Shown piece by piece: positions 23,491 through 31,957 of a DNA stretch of 37,516 bases. The notes beneath the pieces are model-generated. The model did not search any database and was not told the origin of the DNA. It saw only the letters and a list, made by a program, of their open reading frames with translations. The translations under genes and the position numbers were made by a program. Origin of the DNA: JALZAH01 sp051000755 (lineage in GTDB: Bacteria; Actinomycetota; Acidimicrobiia; Acidimicrobiales; Palsa-688); contig JBPCNZ010000144.1 in NCBI GenBank assembly GCA_051000755.1, positions 1 to 37,516 of the forward strand, read 5' to 3'. The stretch's first letter is position 1, and each line of letters opens with the position of its first letter.

Positions 23491-23520
23491 CCGGACTCCT
23501 ACCGGTATACCGGCGTCCGG
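23491..23520. repeat. Nested palindrome downstream of phosphotransferase gene
   Basis: CCGGAC (23491-23496) pairs with GTCCGG (23515-23520) and surrounds the perfect 12-bp palindrome CCGGTATACCGG (23502-23513). It begins 7 bp after the stop codon. It may be a terminator or a dimeric-regulator site. Confidence 0.5.
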
Positions 23521-23531
23521 TGCACCCTGGT

Positions 23532-23559
23532 CTCGTCTACTCCTACCGTCCGAGACGAG
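23532..23559 (+). terminator. Hairpin, possible terminator
   Basis: A perfect 7-bp stem CTCGTCT/AGACGAG (23532-23538 and 23553-23559) with a 14-nt loop, followed by GCTGATTTGG. It could end phosphotransferase transcription ahead of furA. Confidence 0.4.
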
Positions 23560-23634
23560 GCTGATTTGGTCGACAGCGGTGGGGGAGTTCATCGCCCCCG
23601 GTTTGACAGGGTTTCAGGCCGCAGGCGTCCATTC

Positions 23635-23663
23635 TTGACTGACTCCAGAGAACTGGCCATACT
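23635..23663 (+). promoter_or_regulatory. furA promoter
   Basis: TTGACT (23635-23640), a 17-bp spacer and CATACT (23658-23663) form a well-matched promoter. The GTG start of furA lies 6 nt after the -10, so the transcript is probably leaderless, as reported for mycobacterial furA. An autoregulatory FurA site would be expected to overlap it. Confidence 0.7.
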
Positions 23664-23669
23664 TGAGGT

Positions 23670-24101
23670 GTGCCGACGACCTCCGACCTCGAGCGCATGT
23701 TGCGGGGCGTTGCTCTGCGGGTGACGCGGCCTCGGGTAGCGGTGCTGACCGCAGTGCACGACTATCCGCACGCCGACACCGACTCGATCATCGGTGTCGT
23801 GCGGGACGATCTCGGTGCGGTGTCCCACCAGGCCGTGTACGACGTGCTGCGCGCCCTCACGGCCGCGGGTCTGGTGCGTCGCATCGAGCCACCGGGCTCC
23901 GCAGCGCGCTACGAGGCGCGGGTCGGGGACAACCACCATCACATCGTGTGTCGGTCGTGCGGTGCCATCGCCGACGCCGACTGCGCCGTCGGCGCCGCTC
24001 CCTGCTTGACCGCATCCGATGACAAGGGTTTCGCAATCGACGAGGCCGAGGTCATCTACTGGGGGCTGTGCCCCGATTGCCCTAGCCCACCCAGTTCCTG
24101 A
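23670..24101 (+). CDS. furA: Fur-family transcriptional regulator (FurA/CatR type)
   Basis: A 143-residue Fur-family repressor. The N-terminal winged helix has LRVTRPRVAVLTAV and the recognition-helix region SHQAVYDVLRALTAAGLVRRIE; the metal-binding part has GDNHHHIVCRSCG with the His cluster and first Cys pair, and WGLCPDC with the second Cys pair, a structural zinc site. FurA/CatR proteins repress katG and their own gene and respond to peroxide or metal. It lies 30 bp before katG on the same strand, the standard furA-katG order. GTG 23670 is supported by the promoter position. Confidence 0.92.
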   Translation: MPTTSDLERMLRGVALRVTRPRVAVLTAVHDYPHADTDSIIGVVRDDLGAVSHQAVYDVLRALTAAGLVRRIEPPGSAARYEARVGDNHHHIVCRSCGAIADADCAVGAAPCLTASDDKGFAIDEAEVIYWGLCPDCPSPPSS

Positions 24102-24131
24102 GCACATTCTCTGACCCTGGAAAGGAATCCC

Positions 24132-26366
24132 ATGGCTGACGAACCAAACGCCGTCGTAGGCGAGATGAACGAGGACAGCGAGGCCCAGTGCCCGGTCCTG
24201 GCAGACCGCCGCAAGCACCCGACCGAGGGCGGGGGGAACCGCGACTGGTGGCCGGACCAGCTGAACCTGGGGATCCTCCGGAAGCACCCAGCGGTGGCCA
24301 ATCCCATGGGCGAGGACTTCGACTACGCCGCAGCGTTCAACACGGTCGACCTCGATGCCCTTCGGAGGGATGTCGAGGAGGTGATGACCACCTCGCAGGA
24401 CTGGTGGCCGGCTGACTACGGCCACTACGGGCCGTTGTTCATCCGGATGGCGTGGCACAGCGCGGGCACCTACCGCATCGACGACGGCCGCGGGGGGGCG
24501 GGGTCGGGCATGCAGCGATTCGCGCCCCTCAACAGCTGGCCTGACAACGGGAACCTGGATAAGGCGCGCCGGCTGCTGTGGCCGGTCAAGCAGAAGTACG
24601 GTCGCACGATTTCGTGGGCCGACCTGATCGTCTTCTCGGGCAACTGCGCCCTGGAGTCGATGGGATTCAAGACCTTCGGCTTCGCCGGCGGTCGCGAAGA
24701 CGTCTTTGAGCCTGACGAGGACGTCTACTGGGGCCCCGAGGACACCTGGCTCGGCGATGAGCGCTACACCGGAGACCGGGAGCTCGAGAACCCTCTGGGC
24801 GCCGTCCAGATGGGCCTCATCTACGTGAACCCGGAGGGCCCCAACGGCGTCCCGGACCCGCTCGCCGCGGCCCGGGACATCCGCGAGACGTTCCGGCGCA
24901 TGGCGATGAACGATGAGGAGACAATCGCGTTGATCGCCGGGGGGCACACGTTCGGCAAGACCCACGGTGCGGCGGATCCGGATCGCTACGTCGGCCCCGA
25001 GCCCGAGGGCGCCCCCCTCGAGGAGCAGGGCCTGGGCTGGAAGAACAGCTTCGGCAGCGGCCATGGCCGGGACGCGATCACCAGTGGCATCGAGGTCACC
25101 TGGACGGCCACGCCGACGAGGTGGAGCCACAGCTTCTTCGAGAACCTGTTCGGCTACGAATGGGAGCTCACGAAGAGCCCGACCGGCGCGAACCAGTGGC
25201 AGCCGAAGGACGGCGCCGGGGCCGGCACCGTGCCCGATCCCGAGGACGGCTCGCTGGCGCTCCCCCCGACGATGCTGACAACCGACCTGGCTCTGCGGTT
25301 CGACCCGATCTACGAGCCGATCTCACGGCGCTTCCTCGAGCACCCCGACGAGCTCGCCGACTCCTTCGCCCGGGCGTGGTACAAGCTGACGCACCGCGAC
25401 ATGGGGCCGGTCGCACGCTATCTCGGGCCACTGGTCCCGCAGGAGACCCTGCTGTGGCAGGACCCCGTCCCCGACGTCACCCACGACCTGGTCGGAGCGG
25501 AAGACGTCGTCACCCTCAAGGGCCAGATCCTCGCCTCAGGATTGTCCGTCTCCCAGCTGGTCTCCACCGCGTGGGCTTCGGCGTCGACGTTCCGCGGGAG
25601 CGACAAGCGCGGCGGAGCGAACGGGGCGCGCATCTGCCTCGAACCCCAGAGCGGCTGGGAGGTCAACGACCCCGACGAGCTTGCGCCCGTGCTGAGCAGC
25701 CTGAAAGGGATCCAAGAAGCCTTCAACAGCAACCAGACGGGGACCAAGAAGGTCTCGCTCGCCGACCTGATCGTGCTCGGCGGGTGCGCCGCTGTCGAGC
25801 TGGCCGCCAAGAACGCGGGCCAAGACGTCCAGGTCCCCTTCACCCCGGGACGCACGGACGCGACGCAGGAGGAGACCGACGTAGAATCCTTCGCCGCGCT
25901 CGAGCCCGTTGCGGACGGCTTCCGCAACTATCTCGGAAAGGGACTCCGACTGCCGGCCGAGTATCACCTGGTCGACCGAGCGAACCTCCTGACCGTAAGC
26001 GGCCCGGAGATGACCGTCCTGGTGGGCGGCCTGCGTGTCCTGGGCGCCAACCTCCAGGATTCCACGCTCGGTGTCCTCACCTCGAGGCCCGAGACGCTGA
26101 CCAACGACTTCTTCGTGAACCTGCTCGACATGGGGACGACGTGGAAGGCGACGTCTGAGGACTCGACGACCTTCGAGGGCCGCGACCACGCGACGGGCGA
26201 GGTCAAGTGGACCAGCAGTCGCGTCGACCTCCTCTTCGGCTCCAATTCTGAACTGCGTGCCCTCGCCGAGGTCTACGCCAGCGATGACGCGCAGAAGAAG
26301 TTCGCCACCGACTTCGTGGCCGCGTGGAACAAGGTCATGAACCTCGATCGGTTCGACCTCCGCTGA
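24132..26366 (+). CDS. katG: Catalase-peroxidase KatG
   Basis: A 744-residue bifunctional heme enzyme that removes hydrogen peroxide by catalase and peroxidase activity. The distal pocket is RMAWHSAGTYR (Trp108, His109). The Met-Tyr-Trp cross-link partners are present: Tyr231 in LIYVNPEG and Met257 in RRMAMND. The proximal heme ligand is His272 in GGHTFGKTH. The length and two-domain layout agree with the family (about 740 residues). ATG 24132 is preceded by AAAGGA. It is probably co-transcribed with furA and ends at a strong hairpin before the convergent paaX-type gene. Confidence 0.97.
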   Translation: MADEPNAVVGEMNEDSEAQCPVLADRRKHPTEGGGNRDWWPDQLNLGILRKHPAVANPMGEDFDYAAAFNTVDLDALRRDVEEVMTTSQDWWPADYGHYGPLFIRMAWHSAGTYRIDDGRGGAGSGMQRFAPLNSWPDNGNLDKARRLLWPVKQKYGRTISWADLIVFSGNCALESMGFKTFGFAGGREDVFEPDEDVYWGPEDTWLGDERYTGDRELENPLGAVQMGLIYVNPEGPNGVPDPLAAARDIRETFRRMAMNDEETIALIAGGHTFGKTHGAADPDRYVGPEPEGAPLEEQGLGWKNSFGSGHGRDAITSGIEVTWTATPTRWSHSFFENLFGYEWELTKSPTGANQWQPKDGAGAGTVPDPEDGSLALPPTMLTTDLALRFDPIYEPISRRFLEHPDELADSFARAWYKLTHRDMGPVARYLGPLVPQETLLWQDPVPDVTHDLVGAEDVVTLKGQILASGLSVSQLVSTAWASASTFRGSDKRGGANGARICLEPQSGWEVNDPDELAPVLSSLKGIQEAFNSNQTGTKKVSLADLIVLGGCAAVELAAKNAGQDVQVPFTPGRTDATQEETDVESFAALEPVADGFRNYLGKGLRLPAEYHLVDRANLLTVSGPEMTVLVGGLRVLGANLQDSTLGVLTSRPETLTNDFFVNLLDMGTTWKATSEDSTTFEGRDHATGEVKWTSSRVDLLFGSNSELRALAEVYASDDAQKKFATDFVAAWNKVMNLDRFDLR

Positions 26367-26367
26367 T

Positions 26368-26412
26368 CCCGGATGTCCGGGTCGGCTCCTCGAGGTCGAC
26401 CCGGACATCGGG
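26368..26412. terminator. Strong bidirectional hairpin after katG
   Basis: A 16-bp stem with one bulged G: 26368-26384 (CCCGGATGTCCGGGTCG) against 26397-26412 (CGACCCGGACATCGGG), 12-nt loop. It starts 1 nt after the katG stop and lies between convergent katG and paaX-type genes. Confidence 0.8.
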
Positions 26413-26464
26413 CAGCATCACCTCGAGGTGGGACAGCGCCGGCCGCCCACCCAGCGCCGGCCGC

Positions 26465-27352
26465 TCACCCAGCGCCGGGGCGCCCGCCGGCGTTGAGCGT
26501 CAGCCATTCGGCTCGCGCCCGTGCGGCCCACTGGATGTGCCGGCGGGCAAAGAGCTCGGCCGCATCGGTCCCACTCCATCGGGCCGGGAGCAACTCCCGG
26601 GGCAGGGCGGGATCGATGGCGGGAAAGCGTCGCCAGGCGTGCACCAGGGCGATCTGACGGGCGAGGACGTGAGCGCAGCGGGTGTCGCTGAAGTCGTCCA
26701 GAAACGTCTCGTACTCCGCCTGAACCGCGTCGAGGTCCCATGCCTCGCTGACCATTGCTCGTAGGTCCCCGACTCCCGGCCTGGTGGCGATGAACAGGTG
26801 GGCGCCGTCGGCCGCGCCGGCATCGTGCAGCACCTGCCGGGCCTCAGCCTCGCGGTCGGGATGGGTGCTGACCCAAAGGTGGGGCCCGAGGGTCCCGAAA
26901 CCGGCCCATCGCAACCGGCTCCGCAGGATGTGGCGGGCCTTGCGGTCCCTCTCGGGGACCCGGGCGTAGAGCAACAGCCAATGGCCGTCCCAGTTGTCGT
27001 CCGGGCCGGTGAACGAATAGATACGCCGAGCACCGTCGGTCAGCATGTCCGTGGCAGCCGGAGTGAGATGCCACCGGGCGCGGCGCCCAACGCGCTCTGC
27101 CGCCACCCAGCCGTCGTCCGCGCTCCGCAGGAGGGCCTGGCGGGCGGCCTTCTCCTCGACTCCGAGCTGACCCAGCACATCGACCAGAGCCGATGTCCAC
27201 GCCGAGCCGTCCGAAGTGCCGTCCGAGCCCAGGAGAAGCTCCCCGAGGACGGTGAACAGGATCCCCCGGGCGCTGGGAGACCCCGCGGCGTGGTGTCGCG
27301 AGAGTGACGACGGCGCCTCCACCTCGTCGCACAACGGCTCGCCTCTTGCCAC
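26465..27352 (-). CDS. PaaX-family transcriptional repressor
   Basis: A 295-residue regulator. The N-terminal PaaX winged helix reads SARGILFTVLGELLLG and VEEKAARQALLRSADDGWVAAERVGRRARWHLT, followed by the PaaX middle domain WDGHWLLLYARVPERDRKARHILRSRLRWAGFGTLGPHLWVS and the C-terminal domain RCAHVLARQIALVHAWRRFPAIDPALPRELLP. In E. coli PaaX represses phenylacetate genes and is released by phenylacetyl-CoA. GTG 27352 has a strong GGGAGGAG site. It is divergent from the box operon across about 100 bp, so it most likely represses that operon with an aryl-CoA such as benzoyl-CoA as inducer; this is inference. Confidence 0.9.
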   Translation of the reverse strand: MARGEPLCDEVEAPSSLSRHHAAGSPSARGILFTVLGELLLGSDGTSDGSAWTSALVDVLGQLGVEEKAARQALLRSADDGWVAAERVGRRARWHLTPAATDMLTDGARRIYSFTGPDDNWDGHWLLLYARVPERDRKARHILRSRLRWAGFGTLGPHLWVSTHPDREAEARQVLHDAGAADGAHLFIATRPGVGDLRAMVSEAWDLDAVQAEYETFLDDFSDTRCAHVLARQIALVHAWRRFPAIDPALPRELLPARWSGTDAAELFARRHIQWAARARAEWLTLNAGGRPGAG

Positions 27353-27375
27353 GGGGCTCCTCCCTGGTCCAAGTT

Positions 27376-27404
27376 ATACTACAAACTCTTGACAGGCAAC
27401 CCAA
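27376..27404 (-). promoter_or_regulatory. Candidate promoter of paaX-type gene
   Basis: On the minus strand TTGGGT (27404-27399), a 17-bp spacer and TAGTAT (27381-27376) match promoter consensus. The region overlaps the box promoter -35, and an AGTT/AACT inverted repeat (27372-27387) lies across it, a possible operator. Confidence 0.5.
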
Positions 27405-27416
27405 AGCGCGTAGCAT
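27389..27416 (+). promoter_or_regulatory. Candidate promoter of box operon
   Basis: TTGACA (27389-27394) is a perfect -35; TAGCAT (27411-27416) follows at 16 bp. It predicts a leader of about 28 nt containing the GGAAGTAGGG ribosome site of boxC. Confidence 0.6.
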
Positions 27417-27451
27417 GTATACGGTTCACGGAGTCAACGGAAGTAGGGCGC

Positions 27452-29149
27452 ATGGCTGCCACGACGCAGGACACGACGCACACGACGGCAGAAGGGGTCG
27501 AGTTCCGGGTCGAACCGGACGGGTACCGGCACTGGTCGTTTACCTGCGACGGGCCTGTCGCCACGCTGCTGATGGACGTCGACGAGCACGGCGGACTGCG
27601 GGAGGGCTATGACCTGAAGCTGAACTCCTACGATCTGGGAGTCGACATCGAGCTGTACGACGCGGTGCAGCGACTCCGCTTCGAGCATCCTGAGGTCCGC
27701 ACGGTGGTGGTGACCAGCGGCAAGGAGAAGGTCTTCTGCGCCGGGGCCAACATTCGCATGCTGGCCAGCTCGCCGCACCCGTGGAAGGTGAACTTCTGCA
27801 AGTTCACCAACGAGACCCGCAACGGCATCGAGGATGCGACCACCAGCTCCGGTCAGACCTACCTGGCGGCCCTCAATGGGACCGCTTCCGGCGGTGGCTA
27901 CGAGTTGGCGTTGGCCTGTGACCACATCATGCTGGTCGATGATCGATCCTCATCCGTCTCCCTCCCGGAACTTCCCCTCCTGGGCGTCCTGCCTGGCACC
28001 GGAGGCCTGACTCGTGTGGTGGACAAGCGACACGTGAGGCGCGACCGTGCCGACTACTTCTCGACCAAGGCGGAGGGCCTGTCCGGCAAACGAGCCGTGG
28101 AGTGGAAGCTGGTGGATGAGACCGTCCCCCGACCGAACTGGGACGAGGCGGTGGCGGAGAGGGCCGCCGAGCTGGCTGCCCGGTCTGGTCGTCCCGCCGA
28201 TGGGACAGGTATCGAACTGGCCCCACTGGACAAGGAGCGCACCGAGACCTCCATCACCTACCGCCATGTGAGCGCCCAGCTCGACCGAGCTACCGGCTGC
28301 GTGGAGATCACCATCCATGGGCCTTCCGAGGCAGCAGGTGACGACATCGCCATCGCCCATCGACAGGGCTCGGAGTTTTGGACCCTGGCGATGACCCGCG
28401 AGCTTGACGACCTGATCCTCGACCTGCGTACCAACGAGCTCGAGCTGGGCACGTGGATCTTCAAGACGATCGGCGACGCCGGCAACGTCCTCAGCTACGA
28501 CAAGCTCTTGCTCGGAAACACCGAGGACTGGTTGGCGAATGAGATCCTCCAGTACCTCAAGCGAACGCTCAAGCGGCTCGATGTCACCAGTAGGAGCCTG
28601 CTGGCCCTGATCGAGCCGGGAAGCTGCTTCGCGGGCTCGCTCCTCGAGCTCGCCCTCGCCTCCGACCGCGTCTACCAGCTGGCGGGCGTCTTCGAGGACG
28701 GTGACTCCGACGCTGACCCGGCCACCGTGGTCTGCGAGGCGATGAACTTCGGGCCCTTGCCCATGGGCAACGGGTTGACCCGTTTGGGAACCCGTTTCCT
28801 CGACGACTCCGACGCCGTCGCCGCCCTCGAGGCCAAGGCCGGCGAACGGCTCGACGCCGACGAGGCCGACACCCTGGGCCTGGTGACCTTTGCTCCCGAC
28901 GACATCGACTGGGAGGAGGAGGTCCGCATCGCCATCGAGGAGCGCAGCAGCTTCAGTCCCGACGCCCTCACCGGTCTGGAGGCCAACTACCGCTTCGCCG
29001 GCCCAGAGACCATGGAAACCAAGATCTTCGGCCGGCTCACGGCCTGGCAGAACTGGATCTTCAACCGTCCGAACGCCTCGGGTCCCGAAGGCGCGTTGGG
29101 CAAGTACGGCACCGGACAGCGGGCCGAGTTCGACAGAAAGCGAGTCTGA
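27452..29149 (+). CDS. boxC: Benzoyl-CoA-dihydrodiol lyase / epoxide ring-cleaving enzyme BoxC
   Basis: A 565-residue protein with two crotonase-like halves, as in BoxC, which hydrolytically opens 2,3-epoxybenzoyl-CoA to 3,4-didehydroadipyl-CoA semialdehyde and formate. The first half has VVVTSGKEKVFCAGANIRML and NGTASGGGYELALACDHI (oxyanion-hole region) and PLLGVLPGTGGLTRVVDKRHVRRD; the second half has TNELELGTWIFKTIGD and ALIEPGSCFAGSLLELALASDR. The C-terminus EALGKYGTGQ-type segment is also typical. ATG 27452 has GGAAGTAGGG upstream. It is the first gene of the operon; boxB begins 2 nt after its stop. Confidence 0.95.
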   Translation: MAATTQDTTHTTAEGVEFRVEPDGYRHWSFTCDGPVATLLMDVDEHGGLREGYDLKLNSYDLGVDIELYDAVQRLRFEHPEVRTVVVTSGKEKVFCAGANIRMLASSPHPWKVNFCKFTNETRNGIEDATTSSGQTYLAALNGTASGGGYELALACDHIMLVDDRSSSVSLPELPLLGVLPGTGGLTRVVDKRHVRRDRADYFSTKAEGLSGKRAVEWKLVDETVPRPNWDEAVAERAAELAARSGRPADGTGIELAPLDKERTETSITYRHVSAQLDRATGCVEITIHGPSEAAGDDIAIAHRQGSEFWTLAMTRELDDLILDLRTNELELGTWIFKTIGDAGNVLSYDKLLLGNTEDWLANEILQYLKRTLKRLDVTSRSLLALIEPGSCFAGSLLELALASDRVYQLAGVFEDGDSDADPATVVCEAMNFGPLPMGNGLTRLGTRFLDDSDAVAALEAKAGERLDADEADTLGLVTFAPDDIDWEEEVRIAIEERSSFSPDALTGLEANYRFAGPETMETKIFGRLTAWQNWIFNRPNASGPEGALGKYGTGQRAEFDRKRV

Positions 29150-29151
29150 GC

Positions 29152-30573
29152 GTGACCACAACCGCCGATTACACCGACAAGATCCCCAACAACGTCGACC
29201 TGCATGAGGACCGCCGTTTGCAGCGCGCCCTGGAGTCGTGGCAGCCCAACTTCCTCAACTGGTGGCAGACCATGGGTCCCACCCTGCCCACCAAGGACGT
29301 CTACCTGCGCACCGCCGTCAATGTCGGGCGGGAGGGCTGGGCCCACTTCGGCCACGTGCCGATGAAGGACTACCGCTGGGGCATCTTTCTCGCCGAACGC
29401 AAAGGGGACCGCAGCATCGCCTTCGGCCAGCACAAGGGGGAGCCGGCGTGGCAGAAGGTGCCGGGCGAATACCGCTCCGAGCTGCGCCGCCTGATCGTGA
29501 TCCAGGGCGACACGGAGCCGGCTTCGGTCGAGCAACAGCGGAATCTGGGCGCCACCGCACCCAGCCTCTACGACCTGCGGAACCTCTTCCAGGTCAACGT
29601 GGAAGAAGGCCGCCATCTTTGGGCCATGGTGTACCTGCTCCACGCCCACTTCGGTCGGGAGGGCCGTGAGGAGGCCGAGGAGTTGCTGCACCGGAACTCC
29701 GGCAGCGAAGACTCCCCGCGAATCCTCGGTGCGTTCAACGAGGAGACACCCGACTGGCTCTCGTTCTTCATGTTCACCTACTTCACCGACCGGGATGGCA
29801 AATACCAGCTGGGCACGCTGAAGGAGAGCGCCTTCGATCCCCTGGCGCGAACCTGCGAGTTCATGCTCAAGGAGGAATCGCACCACATGTTCGTCGGCAC
29901 CACCGGCATCGATCGCGTCGTCGGCCGCACGGTGCAGCTCATGAAGGAGCACGACACCGATGACATCTCCGCCCACGGCGGGATCCCGCTGGCGGTGCTG
30001 CAGAAGTACCTGAACTTCCACTACAGCGTGTCGCTCGACCTCTTCGGTTCGGAGACGTCGACCAACGTCGCCAACTACTTCACCGCGGGGCTGAAGGGAC
30101 GGTGGTTGGAGGAGCGGCGCGACGATGACCACCTTCTCCGTGGGCAATCCATCTCGGTCGACTCGATCACCAACGACGGTGAGATCGGCCAGACCGATGT
30201 TGATGCCCTCGTCGGGTTGAACACCGACCTGCGCAGGGAGTACATCTCCGATTGCCAAAACGGCGTCGACCGGTGGAACCGGACCATGGAGGACGCCGGG
30301 CTGCCCCAACGGCTGCGGTTGCCCCATGTGGCGTTCAACCGCCACGTCGGGGCGTATTCCGGCATCGAGACGACCTCGGCGGGCGAGAGGATCTCGGCCG
30401 AAGACTGGGACCGACGCCAGGGAGAATGGCTGCCGACCGCTGCCGACCGGGAGCATGTGCAGTCGCTGATGCAGCCCGTCCACGAACAGGGCAAGATCGC
30501 CGGTTGGATAGCTCCGCCGCCGAAGGGCATCAACGGGCAGCCCTTCGACTACGAATACGTTCACCTTGGCTAG
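29152..30573 (+). CDS. boxB: Benzoyl-CoA 2,3-epoxidase subunit BoxB
   Basis: A 473-residue class I diiron oxygenase that epoxidises benzoyl-CoA with O2 and two electrons. Candidate metal ligands are Glu122 (DTEPASVEQQRNL), Glu152 and His155 (VEEGRHLW), Asp213 (YFTDRDGKYQ) and the cluster EESHH at 241-245. LNFHYSVSLDLFGSE and FNRHVGAYSGIET are further family segments. The length equals that of known BoxB. GTG 29152 follows the boxC stop by 2 nt. BoxB normally receives electrons from BoxA; here the next two genes encode a flavoprotein and a ferredoxin that could serve instead. Confidence 0.96.
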   Translation: MTTTADYTDKIPNNVDLHEDRRLQRALESWQPNFLNWWQTMGPTLPTKDVYLRTAVNVGREGWAHFGHVPMKDYRWGIFLAERKGDRSIAFGQHKGEPAWQKVPGEYRSELRRLIVIQGDTEPASVEQQRNLGATAPSLYDLRNLFQVNVEEGRHLWAMVYLLHAHFGREGREEAEELLHRNSGSEDSPRILGAFNEETPDWLSFFMFTYFTDRDGKYQLGTLKESAFDPLARTCEFMLKEESHHMFVGTTGIDRVVGRTVQLMKEHDTDDISAHGGIPLAVLQKYLNFHYSVSLDLFGSETSTNVANYFTAGLKGRWLEERRDDDHLLRGQSISVDSITNDGEIGQTDVDALVGLNTDLRREYISDCQNGVDRWNRTMEDAGLPQRLRLPHVAFNRHVGAYSGIETTSAGERISAEDWDRRQGEWLPTAADREHVQSLMQPVHEQGKIAGWIAPPPKGINGQPFDYEYVHLG

Positions 30574-30611
30574 GTCGAAGATCAGCCCCCGGCAGCTGGA
30601 GCGGCCCACCC

Positions 30612-31604
30612 GTGAGCACGATTGAGCGTGATCTGGCCGTCATCGGCGCCGGACCAGCAGGGCTGTACGCGGCCTATTACGCCGGCTTCCGGGGCATGAC
30701 GAGCGCCATCCTCGACTCGCTACCCGAGCCGGGTGGCCAGATCGCAGCCATGTACCCCGAGAAACCCATCTACGACGTCGCCGGCTTCCCTTCGATCAAG
30801 GGACGTGACCTGGTGGCCGGGCTGGTGGAGCAGGCGGCCCGTTTCGAGCCGACGTACGTGCTCGACGAGCGAGCCAAGACCTTGTCCCGCGACGCGGACG
30901 GCATCATCGCCGTCGGCACGGAGAACGGCACCGAGGTGCGGGCCCGGGCCCTGATCATCAGCGGGGGAATCGGCACGTTCACCCCTCGCCCACTGCCTGC
31001 AGGCGACGAGTGGCTCGGCCGGGGCCTGGCGTTCTTTGTTCCGACCTTGGAAGCGCACGCCGACCAGGACGTGCTGGTGGTCGGCGGCGGGGACAGCGCC
31101 TGTGACTGGGCACTGAGCCTGGAGCAGATCGCCCGCACCGTGACGTTGGTCCATCGTCGTGCCAAGTTCCGGGCCCACGCCCACACCGTCGAACAGCTGC
31201 ATGCGTCATCGGTCGAGGTGATCACCGATGCCGAGGTCACCAGCTTGTTCGGCAGTGGTCGAGTCGATCGAGCCGAGATCACGACCAAGGACGGGACAAA
31301 GGACGTCCGGCCGGCGAACGCGGTCATCGCCGCCCTCGGCTTCACCGCCAACCTCGGTCCCATCCGCGGGTGGGGTGTCGAGATCGTCGGTAACCGCTAC
31401 ATCTCGGTCGACACCACGATGGCGACCAACCTCCCGGGCGTGTACGCCGCGGGAGACATCACCGACTATCCCGGCAAGGTCCGCCTCATCTCGGTTGGCT
31501 TCGGCGAGGCTGCCCTGGCGGTCAACAACGCCGCCGTCCAGCTCAACCCGGACGAGCAGCTGTTCCCGGGCCATTCGTCCGACACCCAACCCGTGCCCGC
31601 CTGA
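30612..31604 (+). CDS. Thioredoxin-reductase-like ferredoxin-NADP+ reductase
   Basis: A 330-residue two-dinucleotide-domain flavoprotein. FAD binding is VIGAGPAGLYAAYYAG (Gly12-Gly17), followed by EPGGQIAAMYPEKPIYDVAGFP, typical of YumC-type ferredoxin reductases. The NADP domain has VLVVGGGDSACDWAL and VTLVHRRAKFRAH, and the C-terminal FAD motif is GVYAAGDITDYPGKVRLISVGFGEAA. There is no redox CxxC, so it is not a thioredoxin reductase. GTG 30612 lies 38 nt after boxB and 14 nt before the ferredoxin gene. It probably passes electrons from NADPH through the ferredoxin to BoxB, replacing BoxA; this role is inferred. Confidence 0.88.
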   Translation: MSTIERDLAVIGAGPAGLYAAYYAGFRGMTSAILDSLPEPGGQIAAMYPEKPIYDVAGFPSIKGRDLVAGLVEQAARFEPTYVLDERAKTLSRDADGIIAVGTENGTEVRARALIISGGIGTFTPRPLPAGDEWLGRGLAFFVPTLEAHADQDVLVVGGGDSACDWALSLEQIARTVTLVHRRAKFRAHAHTVEQLHASSVEVITDAEVTSLFGSGRVDRAEITTKDGTKDVRPANAVIAALGFTANLGPIRGWGVEIVGNRYISVDTTMATNLPGVYAAGDITDYPGKVRLISVGFGEAALAVNNAAVQLNPDEQLFPGHSSDTQPVPA

Positions 31605-31618
31605 GCGAGGAGGAGCCA

Positions 31619-31957
31619 TTGCCCTATGTGATCGCGGCTGCCTGCATCGATACCACCGACATGTCGTGCATCGAAGAATGCCCGGTGGACTGCATCTATG
31701 AAGGCGACCGCAAGCTCTACATCCATCCCGGGGAATGCATCGACTGCGGTGCCTGCGAACCGGTGTGCCCGGTCGAGGCCATCAGCCAGGACCGGCGGGT
31801 TCCCGACGGCGAGGCCGAATTCATCGCAGACAACGCCCGGTTCTTCAATGACGCCCTTCCTGGCCGCGACGACCCCCTCGGATCGCCTGGCGGCGCCGCC
31901 AGCGTCGGGCGCCTCGGCACCGACACCGCGCTCGTGGCCAGCTACGAGGCCGACTGA
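31619..31957 (+). CDS. Seven-iron (3Fe-4S/4Fe-4S) ferredoxin
   Basis: A 112-residue ferredoxin. Cys9, Cys17 and Cys50 fit the 3Fe-4S ligands, and Cys21, Cys40, Cys43 and Cys46 the 4Fe-4S ligands (CIDCGACEPVCP); Cys25 is an additional residue also common in actinobacterial FdxA-like proteins. The C-terminal tail to residue 112 is the usual FdxA extension. The start is a TTG at 31619 with the very strong GAGGAGGAG site 4-6 nt upstream. It follows the reductase gene and overlaps the next gene by one base (TGATG). It is the likely electron carrier between the reductase and BoxB. Confidence 0.9.
   Translation: MPYVIAAACIDTTDMSCIEECPVDCIYEGDRKLYIHPGECIDCGACEPVCPVEAISQDRRVPDGEAEFIADNARFFNDALPGRDDPLGSPGGAASVGRLGTDTALVASYEAD

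Noticed and set aside
30612..31604. Thioredoxin reductase
   Set aside because: The redox-active CxxC between the NADP and FAD domains is absent and the ferredoxin gene follows directly, so a ferredoxin reductase is the better call.
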